Positions 1-5,864 of a DNA stretch of 5,971 nt are shown piece after piece (position 1 is the stretch's first letter; every line of letters begins with the position of its first letter). Origin of the DNA: Bdellovibrionales bacterium. Its GTDB lineage: Bacteria; Bdellovibrionota; Bdellovibrionia; Bdellovibrionales; JAMPXM01. The position numbers and the translations under genes were made by a program. The stretch covers positions 1-5,971 of the forward strand of contig SXRI01000286.1 of assembly GCA_005793615.1 (NCBI GenBank), written 5' to 3'. The notes under the pieces were generated by a model that did no database searches, was not told where the DNA came from, and worked only from the letters and a program-made list of their open reading frames with translations.

Positions 1-1310
1 AGACCTGGAAAGGGCTCGAATATTCGATCGGCGCCGCCTACATCGGCAATCCCTCAAAAGGAGACGACCTGCATCGGCTTCTCACGGACATTGAGATTCT
101 TGGAAAGATGAAGTCCGTACCGACCGATGACGAACCGCTCTACCTCAACGGAAAACTCTATCGAAACTTCTGGGACAAAGGTACAACGATCGCAAACAAG
201 GCACAGTTCAACAAACTTCGCGATTACTTTGCCGATGTTCGTGACTCGAAGAACGGACAAATTTATCCGCAGATCCCTCCGCCCGATCAGAATCACCGCA
301 GTTACATCGACCAGATCGATCGCTTGTCATTTAAAGCTCATTTGGAAAACTACCTCAAGGCACCGCTAGAACCCGAGATCGAAGCGCTACTTGACCGCTA
401 TTGCTGGTCCGCCCTCGGGGCCCGAATAACAGAAGCGAGTGCCGTCGCCGCGCTCAACTTCTTTGCCGGCGACTCCGACTCGGTTCTGGTTGCGCCGGGC
501 GGAAACGCCGGCATCGCCGAAGCTCTAGTCAAGAACCTACACCTGAAGAAGTCAGTGCCGCTCACTAGCCTACGAACCGAGTCTTTGGTTTTCAAAGTAC
601 GAGTTCTCGACGACAATGGCGGCGCGGAGATAACCTATATCGACCCCAGCGGGAAACAGACGACGGTAATTGCAAAGGCAGTGATATTTGCGGCGCCAAA
701 GTTCGTTGCCGCCCAAGTCATTGAAGGACTTGAACCCGAACGACTTGTAGCCATCAAGAGTCTTCGCTACCGCAGTTATTTAGTCGCCAACCTGTTGGTG
801 GATGGCGAGAGTTTGCTTGACGAAAAGGGACAACCTAAGTTTTTCGACGCCTACTTTGTCGACACTCAGGGCGCACAGGACGATCGCTTTCCCGTGGCAA
901 CTGACGCTATTTATGGAAATTTCGCGCACCCTGATGCTCGGCGGATGATTCTGACGATTTATCGACCCTTACCGTACGACAACCTTCGCGGCGAGCTCGC
1001 GGCCATGGACTATGAAAAACTCAAAGAGGGTTTTGATCGCCAGATTCGCTCCGCTATTCTACCAAGTCTAGGCATTGCGAGTGATAAGACCGTCAGTCTT
1101 CGTATTACTCGTTGGGCCCATCCGCTTCCTCTGGCACAAACCGGGGTCTTTAGCGGTAACGGCAAAAAACCGACCGTTGATATTCTTGGCGCGCCATTTC
1201 GAAATGTGATTTTTTTCGCCAACCAAGACAACTGGATGCTGCCAGGATTCGAATCACTCTTTGTCACGGCAAAGGCGGCCGCCCAGGATGTGAATCGGCG
1301 CCTTAAGTAA
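1..1310 (+). CDS. Flavin amine-oxidase-like FAD-dependent oxidoreductase, 5' end outside window
   Basis: The frame is open from the left edge (first full codon at 3) to TAA at 1308-1310, giving 435 visible residues. The ATG at 108 is internal, because coherent sequence (TWKGLEYSIGAAYIGNPS) precedes it. The N-terminal GxGxxG dinucleotide-binding motif expected in this family would lie off the left edge, so FAD binding is inferred. Visible family traits are a PGGNAGIAEAL segment (nt 495-527), like the GGM/GGxxxLxxAL turn of amine oxidases; the beta strand AVIFAAP (678-698), where FAD enzymes read VIxAxPp; and a C-terminal block NVIFFANQDNWMLPGFESLF. That block sits where the family has its flavin-contacting AGE...G..EGA segment, but the wording diverges. 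Substrate is unknown; protoporphyrinogen- or phytoene-type activity is not supported. It converges on the next gene with a 10-bp gap. Family fairly sure, function not. Confidence 0.8.
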   Translation, partial: TWKGLEYSIGAAYIGNPSKGDDLHRLLTDIEILGKMKSVPTDDEPLYLNGKLYRNFWDKGTTIANKAQFNKLRDYFADVRDSKNGQIYPQIPPPDQNHRSYIDQIDRLSFKAHLENYLKAPLEPEIEALLDRYCWSALGARITEASAVAALNFFAGDSDSVLVAPGGNAGIAEALVKNLHLKKSVPLTSLRTESLVFKVRVLDDNGGAEITYIDPSGKQTTVIAKAVIFAAPKFVAAQVIEGLEPERLVAIKSLRYRSYLVANLLVDGESLLDEKGQPKFFDAYFVDTQGAQDDRFPVATDAIYGNFAHPDARRMILTIYRPLPYDNLRGELAAMDYEKLKEGFDRQIRSAILPSLGIASDKTVSLRITRWAHPLPLAQTGVFSGNGKKPTVDILGAPFRNVIFFANQDNWMLPGFESLFVTAKAAAQDVNRRLK

Positions 1311-1320
1311 AAGCTGACGG

Positions 1321-2835
1321 CTATTGTTTTTCCTCGGAAAAGATCTCAAGTTTATGTAAGAGGCGATGCACCGGAAAAACCTTTCGCCCAAGACGGGCGT
1401 GTCGAGCCAACATCGGCACCAACACCTCTTCGCTTGTCAGACCGCCATGATTGCCTCGATACGCACCCGAAAAGTCGGCATCGTCATCCGGCACGAGAAC
1501 CAGATCCGGTGATTTTTCGGCGCGAAAATATTCAAGCAGTGACGAAACAACGAAGGTATAACTGTCTGTATCTGAAAGTTCGTCGTAGATCTCAGGACAA
1601 TGAAACCCACTTTGGCCACGCGTGGTAACCTTGTTCACGTAGGTATATCGCGCGGCCCAAGGGCCGTAGTCACATTGGGCATTTTTGAAGTCAATGCGCG
1701 CCTCGCTGCCGTTGGCGTAAAAAATCGAAATTCGCCCAATTCCTTCGCCATCAGCCGGCAGTCGTTGGCGAAGCGCTGTCCAACCTATTTTAGATATTTG
1801 TGAAAACTCTCGTGCAGCCTCACGACGAGTACGCAGGGACCACCCAGACGGCAAATACATCGACGCCACGCGATTGTCGACCACGAGTTTCAGCTCTTTA
1901 GCGGAAGGAAGCCGCGCCACCAATTTCTCAATAGGAATCTGATAGGACACATTCACGAAGCCATGATCCGATGTTAGTACGGTATCCGTGTGATGGCCTT
2001 CATTTTCGGCCTTGCGAACCCAATGGAATATCGGGGCCAAACGCCGATCGAGTATTCGCAAGGCCTCAAGAACCTGCGGCGTATTTGCTCCCTTTTCATG
2101 TTCAACGCCATCGACATTAATGAGGTGCACAAATATAAAACGCGGCCAACGGTGCGCCGGAGTCGATTCCAAGAACATACCCAGTGATTCAAGAGTGTAA
2201 ATATCGACCACATCGTAATCTTTGGAAGCATAGCCGGCCGCTACCTCGAAACTGGGCCTTTGATTGGCGGTTCCACCGTTAAAAAGTGGATACGAATAGC
2301 TGACCGACGCCTGCCCTCGATTCCGCAAGACAGAAAATGCTGTCATCGGTGAGATCTTGTGCTCAAGCTTCTTCCAATTGAGTACGTTCTCGAAGTCGAT
2401 GATCTCGCCCTCGTCGCCCAGCAGGCGGTTACCTAGAATTCCGTGTCCATCGACAGCCCTGCCAGTTACGAGGGACACCAGATTGGGATAGGTAAGCGTC
2501 GGAAAGCTGCCACGGGCGAGAACGAACTCAGATCCGCGAAGATTGCCATGGGGCGCTGAGAAAAACCGTGTTATCTCTGGGAGTTGACCCGCTCTCAAGC
2601 CAGCTCTCAGAGTCGATGTCCCGAGTCCATCCACCATAATAACGAGTGAGGTCCTAGGCCCTTTCAAGGTCGTATGCCCGTTGGACTCCAGGTCATCGGA
2701 GTCGCGAAGTGCTTCGCGGTACTCATGAGCAACGCCATTACTGGTCGCGCACCCCATCAATCCATAGGCCCAAAAGCCCGTAGCTACCGCGCACAATAAG
2801 GGCCTGATAATAGATTTAGTGTCGAAGTGTCTCAC
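1321..2835 (-). CDS. Predicted lipoprotein, type I phosphodiesterase/nucleotide pyrophosphatase (alkaline phosphatase superfamily)
   Basis: This is a complete 504-residue protein. It starts with GTG (2835-2833); an in-frame TAA at 2850-2848 rules out any longer form, and a weak AAGG lies about 10 bases upstream. The first 29 residues are a lipoprotein signal ending in lipobox LMGC (C29), followed by Ala-Thr, which suggests an outer-membrane lipoprotein. The metal-site residues of the NPP family can all be assigned: D69 (VIMVDG), nucleophile T115 (FPTLTYPN), D242 and H246 (VDGVEH), D290/H291 (TSDHG) and H463 (GNHGG). The family hydrolyses phosphodiester or pyrophosphate bonds in nucleotides or lipids using two zinc ions; the substrate here is unknown. 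The stretch between H291 and H463 is about 170 residues, longer than I recall for compact bacterial NPPs. Its N-terminal linker (30-60) is polar. A PglZ or phosphoglycerate mutase assignment fits less well because of the TYPN nucleophile motif. Confidence 0.87.
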   Translation of the reverse strand: MRHFDTKSIIRPLLCAVATGFWAYGLMGCATSNGVAHEYREALRDSDDLESNGHTTLKGPRTSLVIMVDGLGTSTLRAGLRAGQLPEITRFFSAPHGNLRGSEFVLARGSFPTLTYPNLVSLVTGRAVDGHGILGNRLLGDEGEIIDFENVLNWKKLEHKISPMTAFSVLRNRGQASVSYSYPLFNGGTANQRPSFEVAAGYASKDYDVVDIYTLESLGMFLESTPAHRWPRFIFVHLINVDGVEHEKGANTPQVLEALRILDRRLAPIFHWVRKAENEGHHTDTVLTSDHGFVNVSYQIPIEKLVARLPSAKELKLVVDNRVASMYLPSGWSLRTRREAAREFSQISKIGWTALRQRLPADGEGIGRISIFYANGSEARIDFKNAQCDYGPWAARYTYVNKVTTRGQSGFHCPEIYDELSDTDSYTFVVSSLLEYFRAEKSPDLVLVPDDDADFSGAYRGNHGGLTSEEVLVPMLARHARLGRKVFPVHRLLHKLEIFSEEKQ

Positions 2836-2933
2836 CTGCCTGCGACCTTAAGGCAAGCTGCGCCAAATGCCCAGAATCTTTATCAGAGTCGTTAGCAATT
2901 TCGCGAATTCATGGAAAACTTCCCCTATTAGAT

Positions 2934-2961
2934 TTTACAAATCAGATCACTGAAACAAAAT
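2934..2961 (+). promoter_or_regulatory. Tentative sigma-70-like promoter for the S46 gene
   Basis: TTTACA (2934-2939, five of six against TTGACA) is followed after 16 bases by CAAAAT (2956-2961, four of six against TATAAT). If real, the transcript would begin near 2968, almost at the ATG of the small upstream frame, and would include the whole repeat array in the leader. The -10 match is poor and AT-rich matches arise easily by chance, so this is only a candidate. Confidence 0.2.
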
Positions 2962-2969
2962 CAGGTCCT

Positions 2970-3095
2970 ATGGAATTTTTGGGAGACATCTTGGGAGACA
3001 TCTTGGGAGACATCTTGGGAGACATCTTGGGAGACAGTTTGGTGGACTCTTTCACGATCTTGTGTCAAACAAGACGGCACTATGAAAAAAAATAA
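2970..3095 (+). CDS. Possible small leader ORF (41 aa) made of LGDI repeats
   Basis: An ATG at 2970, with AGG four bases upstream (2963-2965), opens 41 codons ending in TAA at 3093-3095. The peptide starts MEF, then has four LGDI units, LGDS, LVDS, and a tail FTILCQTRRHYEKK. It ends inside the S46 gene, overlapping the S46 ATG (3082) by 14 bases in another frame. That arrangement would allow translational coupling, and the S46 start itself lacks a good Shine-Dalgarno sequence. Against it being a gene: a 12-bp repeat without stops opens all forward frames automatically, and I know no homologue. It is either a translated leader or a chance consequence of the repeat. Confidence 0.3.
   Translation: MEFLGDILGDILGDILGDILGDSLVDSFTILCQTRRHYEKK
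2979..3050 (+). repeat. 12-bp tandem repeat array (TTGGGAGACATC)
   Basis: Four perfect head-to-tail copies of TTGGGAGACATC occupy 2979-3026. A fifth copy with a changed end (TTGGGAGACAGT) covers 3027-3038, and a decayed sixth unit (TTGGTGGACTCT, 7 of 12 matching) covers 3039-3050. The unit length is a multiple of three, so copy-number change would not shift any frame. Each of the first five units contains GGGAG, a Shine-Dalgarno-like core; the last one lies about 48 bases ahead of the S46 ATG. There are no spacers, so this is not a CRISPR array. Confidence 0.95.
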
Positions 3096-5166
3096 AGTCT
3101 TTCTTTTGGTGGCTCTCTCAATAATGTTTGGTTCTCTGGCTCGTTCTCTGGCTCGTGCTGATGAGGGCATGTGGACACTCAACGGTTTTCCGACGGCGAA
3201 AGTCGAGAAAAAATACGGATTTCGCGCGACGCCAGAATGGCTCGAGCATGTGCGCCTTTCTTCGGCTCGCTTGGCTGGCGGCTGCTCGGGCAGCTTCGTA
3301 TCCGCCAACGGCTTGGTCATGACCAATCACCACTGCGCTCACTCGTGCATTGAACAACTATCCACACCGACTAAAGATTACGTCGCCAATGGTTTTTACG
3401 CGAAGACCGAACAAGACGAAGTTCGCTGCCCGGAAATCGAAATCAATCGATTGGTCGAGATTTCTGACGTAACTCAGCGAATGAATCTGGCAACAAAGGG
3501 TCACACCGGGCCGGCCTTCGGCGAAGCCTTAAAAACAGAGATGGCACAGATCGAAAAAGACTGTATTGCCAACAATAAAGATACTCGCTGCGATGTCGTG
3601 AGCCTCTATCACGGCGGTAAATACAATTTATACCGCTACAAGCGCTTCCAAGATGTACGTTTGGTGTTTGCACCCGAACTGGCGATCGCCTTTTTTGGCG
3701 GCGACCCCGACAACTTCATGTTTCCGCGCTTTGCACTCGATGCGACTTTTCTTCGTGTTTATGAAGACGGCAAACCCCTCGTTAATCAACATTACTTCAA
3801 ATGGTCGAAAACCAATGCTGCCGATGGCGATTTGACTTTCGTCACCGGCCACCCCGGAAAAACCTCCCGGCTGCTCACCATCAGTGAACTGGAATTCCGA
3901 CGAGACACGCAGTTACTTCACTCGCTGATCACACTTTCCGAGCTGCGTGGCATTCTCACGGAGTTCGGCACCAGAGGCGCGGAACAGAAGCGAATTTCAG
4001 AAACCGATCTATTTTCGGTCGAAAACAGCTTGAAGGCACAGAAGGGCCGTCTCGGGGCTCTGCAGGACCAGACTTTCTTTGGCAAGAAACAGCAGGAAGA
4101 AACCGAGTTGCGCAAGAAAATCAACGCAGATTCCAAAATGAAAAAGCTCTATGGCGATGCATGGACCGAAATCTCTAAAGCTGTCGGTGCACTCGATGCG
4201 GTTTTTCCGGCTTACTCCCAGCTGGAGGCCAACCGTAATTGGTTCTCCAAACTTTTCCGCACCGCCCGCACATTGGTGCGCGCCGGAGAGGAGTTGCCTA
4301 AACCAAATGGTAAACGTTTGCGGGAATTCGCCGACTCTAATCTGCCGGCGATCAAACAAGAACTCTTTAGCTCAGCGCCAATTTATAACGAGTATGAAAT
4401 CGAGATGTTGACCTTCGGTCTAACGAAAATGCGCGAGAATTTGACCGCGAGCCATCCGATCGTCAAGAGGATCCTCGGCACCCGTTCACCGCGAGAGATC
4501 GCTGAAAGCGTTATCAAGGGCACTCAGTTGCATGACGTAGAACTTCGCAAGCGACTCTTCGAGGGAGGCAAAGAAGCGGTACTTGCTTCCAATGATCCAA
4601 TGATTCGCTTCGCATTGCTTGTGGATATGGACGCCCGTCCGGTGCGCGCCAATTACGAGAACAACATCGACGCTGTCATCAAGAAAAACAGCGAGAGAAT
4701 CGCCAAGGCCAAGTTCGCAGTTTATGGCAGCGACAACTATCCTGACGCGACTTTCACTTTGCGTGTCTCTTACGGGCAGATCAAAGGTTACCGGGAGAAT
4801 GGCGAAGATATTCGTCCACTCACCACACTTGGTGGCGCCTTTGAACACGCCACCGGCAGCGACCCCTTCGCACTTCCCGAGTCATGGCTCAAGGCAAAGT
4901 CGTCACTCGATCTCAATACTCCCTTTAATTTCTGTTCCACCAACGACATCATCGGCGGGAACTCGGGCTCTCCTGTGATAAATCGCAAGGGCGAAGTTGT
5001 GGGGCTGATCTTCGATGGCAATATTCATTCACTGGGTGGTGACTATGGATTTGATGAATCTATGAATCGCGCCGTAGCGGTTCATAGCGCCGCCTTACTT
5101 GAAACGCTGACGAAGATCTACCATGCCGATCGCGTGGTGACTGACCTAACCAGAGGAACTAAGTGA
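3082..5166 (+). CDS. S46-family dipeptidyl peptidase (DPP7-like), exported
   Basis: This is a complete 694-residue protein, close to the usual ~700 of peptidase family S46. These chymotrypsin-fold serine exopeptidases remove N-terminal dipeptides from peptides in the periplasm. The ATG at 3082 is chosen because a Sec signal follows at once: MKKNK, a hydrophobic core, then ARA at 24-26 before DEG. The apparent triad is H84 (TNHHC), D220 (FALDATF) and S628 (GGNSGSP). N211 in GGDPDN and N315 in ENSLK match the Asn residues that hold the substrate N-terminus in structurally studied relatives. G646, 18 residues after the Ser, occupies the position that is Arg in Asp/Glu-specific DPP11 and Gly in DPP7-type enzymes, so a non-acidic P1 preference is inferred. 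Residues 300-540 form the helical domain typical of the family. The ribosome-binding site is weak (AAGACGG only). It ends just before a terminator. Confidence 0.95.
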   Translation: MKKNKVFLLVALSIMFGSLARSLARADEGMWTLNGFPTAKVEKKYGFRATPEWLEHVRLSSARLAGGCSGSFVSANGLVMTNHHCAHSCIEQLSTPTKDYVANGFYAKTEQDEVRCPEIEINRLVEISDVTQRMNLATKGHTGPAFGEALKTEMAQIEKDCIANNKDTRCDVVSLYHGGKYNLYRYKRFQDVRLVFAPELAIAFFGGDPDNFMFPRFALDATFLRVYEDGKPLVNQHYFKWSKTNAADGDLTFVTGHPGKTSRLLTISELEFRRDTQLLHSLITLSELRGILTEFGTRGAEQKRISETDLFSVENSLKAQKGRLGALQDQTFFGKKQQEETELRKKINADSKMKKLYGDAWTEISKAVGALDAVFPAYSQLEANRNWFSKLFRTARTLVRAGEELPKPNGKRLREFADSNLPAIKQELFSSAPIYNEYEIEMLTFGLTKMRENLTASHPIVKRILGTRSPREIAESVIKGTQLHDVELRKRLFEGGKEAVLASNDPMIRFALLVDMDARPVRANYENNIDAVIKKNSERIAKAKFAVYGSDNYPDATFTLRVSYGQIKGYRENGEDIRPLTTLGGAFEHATGSDPFALPESWLKAKSSLDLNTPFNFCSTNDIIGGNSGSPVINRKGEVVGLIFDGNIHSLGGDYGFDESMNRAVAVHSAALLETLTKIYHADRVVTDLTRGTK
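3131..3154 (+). repeat. 12-bp tandem duplication in the signal peptide
   Basis: GTTCTCTGGCTC occurs twice in direct succession (3131-3142 and 3143-3154), and the match runs two bases further. It encodes SLAR-SLAR at residues 18-25 of the S46 precursor, immediately before the predicted AXA cleavage site. It is in frame, so it lengthens the C-region of the signal peptide without disrupting the enzyme. Confidence 0.9.
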
Positions 5167-5223
5167 CGCCTGTTTTTTTCTACTGATCTCGCTCCGGATT
5201 CACTTCCAAGCGAATCTAAGAAA

Positions 5224-5255
5224 GCCTCGCCGCAGTGATCGCGGTGAGGCTTTTT
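5224..5255. terminator. Bidirectional rho-independent terminator
   Basis: GCCTCGCCGC (5224-5233) and GCGGTGAGGC (5241-5250) form a 10-bp GC-rich stem with one G-T wobble and a seven-base loop. TTTTT follows at 5251-5255 on the plus strand. On the minus strand the same hairpin is followed by TTTCTT (5223-5218). It sits between the stop of the S46 gene and the stop of the convergent basic-protein gene, so it can end both transcripts, more strongly on the plus side. Confidence 0.88.
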
Positions 5256-5258
5256 AGT

Positions 5259-5690
5259 TTAAGCCGAGCGTCGTCGAGGACCGGAGAAACGAGAGAATCT
5301 CTCGTGTCGTTTATGGGTGCCATCACTGCCCTGAGCGCCACTGCCTTGCGACGGATGACCCTGTCCATGCTGCTCAGCCAAGTGTTGTTTGCGACGCTGC
5401 TCTTTAAGTTCCAAGAATTTCCACAAGACCGATGAGCCCGTTGGTTTTTCCGCAGCCTTCTGACTCTTTTCGTGGGCTTTGCCGTGGCCCTTACCGTGGG
5501 CTTTTCCTTGAGCTTGCGCCTTGGCTTTGTTGGGGCTCGGTTTAGCGGTTGATTTACTCTTGGCGGCGGTTTTCTTGGCTGGCTTCGCCTGCACCTTTTT
5601 CGGCGATTTTTTCGCGGCCTTTTTGGGAGCTTTAGTTACCGACTTTTTCACTGATTTCGTAGTTTTGACAGCTTTTGCCACTTCTACCAT
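5259..5690 (-). CDS. Small Lys/Ala/His-rich basic protein, histone-H1-like composition
   Basis: A 143-residue protein is read from ATG at 5690-5688, chosen because GGAG lies five bases upstream (5699-5696); an ATG five codons earlier (5705) has no such site and would give 148 residues. Residues 1 to about 80 are low complexity, with many AKK, PKK and SKS units and about 30 Lys in the whole protein, then three HGK-type units (GKAH GKGH GKAH). A more ordinary segment follows, VLWKFLELKEQRRKQHLAEQ, which looks helical. The end is Gly/Ser/His-rich, finishing FSRFSGPRRRSA. The tail resembles nucleic-acid-binding proteins of the bacterial histone-H1-like kind, so DNA or RNA binding is inferred from charge alone. 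No signal peptide or membrane segment is present. It shares a terminator with the S46 gene, convergently. Confidence 0.75.
   Translation of the reverse strand: MVEVAKAVKTTKSVKKSVTKAPKKAAKKSPKKVQAKPAKKTAAKSKSTAKPSPNKAKAQAQGKAHGKGHGKAHEKSQKAAEKPTGSSVLWKFLELKEQRRKQHLAEQHGQGHPSQGSGAQGSDGTHKRHERFSRFSGPRRRSA
5472..5507 (-). repeat. Degenerate 12-bp triplicate encoding GKxH units
   Basis: Three consecutive 12-bp units (5472-5483, 5484-5495, 5496-5507) encode GKAH, GKGH and GKAH on the minus strand. The outer two differ at one base and the middle one at a few. This is internal to the basic-protein gene and probably arose by local duplication. Confidence 0.75.
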
Positions 5691-5695
5691 CCTAT

Positions 5696-5699
5696 CTCC
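5696..5699 (-). promoter_or_regulatory. Shine-Dalgarno site that sets the start of the basic-protein gene
   Basis: Read on the minus strand this is GGAG followed by five bases (ATAGG) and ATG at 5690. It is the best ribosome-binding site in the window and favours the 143-residue form over the 148-residue one. Confidence 0.7.
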
Positions 5700-5729
5700 G
5701 CTCATCGCGGGTCAACTCTCGTCGAAAAG

Positions 5730-5735
5730 CTTATA
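5730..5735 (-). promoter_or_regulatory. Tentative -10 element for the basic-protein gene
   Basis: TATAAG on the minus strand (five of six against TATAAT) lies 39 bases ahead of the ATG at 5690. No recognisable -35 hexamer sits 16-18 bases upstream of it, so the assignment is weak. Confidence 0.22.
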
Positions 5736-5836
5736 TGGTTTCTCTTCGCATCTCCTATTCGGATTTCCGGCGCAAAAGTTCAAGACCTATAGCCAACTAA
5801 ACCATTGCGATTGATGTATTAATTCAAACCAACGCG

Positions 5837-5859
5837 TTTACCGGTAAATAATGTTACCG
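5837..5859. promoter_or_regulatory. Palindrome cluster, possible operator
   Basis: TTTACCGGTAAA (5837-5848) is a perfect 12-bp palindrome, and a third half-site TTACCG (5854-5859) pairs with CGGTAA (5842-5847) as an inverted repeat with a six-base spacer. A TTGACA lies nearby on the minus strand (5870-5865), but no good -10 is spaced from it. The geometry is that of a dimeric repressor site; the regulator is unknown. Confidence 0.3.
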
Positions 5860-5864
5860 AGAGT

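Larger units (their letters stand above)
2836..3081. other. Divergent intergenic region with repeat-bearing leader
   Basis: This space between two outward-facing genes must carry both promoters. The left part holds a perfect CCTTAAGG palindrome (2846-2853) next to the GTG start of the lipoprotein gene and a TTCGCGAA palindrome (2900-2907). Neither matches an operator I can name. The right part holds the 12-bp tandem repeats and a small reading frame, described separately. No strong -35/-10 pair is visible on the minus strand. Confidence 0.7.

Noticed and set aside
1386..1400. CGCCC/GGGCG inverted repeat near the convergent gene ends as a terminator
   Set aside because: It is inside the lipoprotein coding region, only 5 bp long, and not followed by a T run on either strand.
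1321..2835. Phage-defence PglZ-type identity for the alkaline-phosphatase-superfamily gene
   Set aside because: It is a lipoprotein with the NPP nucleophile motif, and no other BREX-type genes are present.
2979..3038. Direct repeats resembling a miniature CRISPR array
   Set aside because: Units are 12 bp and abut each other with no spacers; this is a simple tandem repeat.
2961..3326. Minus-strand frame of 121 codons with VSQD repeats
   Set aside because: It is the complement of the tandem repeat plus the start of the S46 gene; it has no ribosome-binding site, and the opposite strand is clearly coding.
4009..4359. Minus-strand frame of 116 codons inside the peptidase gene
   Set aside because: Shadow of a well-supported S46 coding region, with no family features of its own.
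5172..5178. Run of seven T just after the S46 stop as a terminator
   Set aside because: No stable GC-rich stem precedes it; the real hairpin is at 5224-5255.
5197..5216. Inverted repeat GATTC/GAATC between the S46 stop and the terminator
   Set aside because: Short, with a mismatch and a small loop; no reason to give it a role apart from the terminator beside it.
5521..5814. Plus-strand frame rich in Phe, Leu and Ala that looks like a membrane protein
   Set aside because: It is the complement of the Lys/Ala-rich codons of the basic-protein gene, which mimic hydrophobic residues when read backwards.
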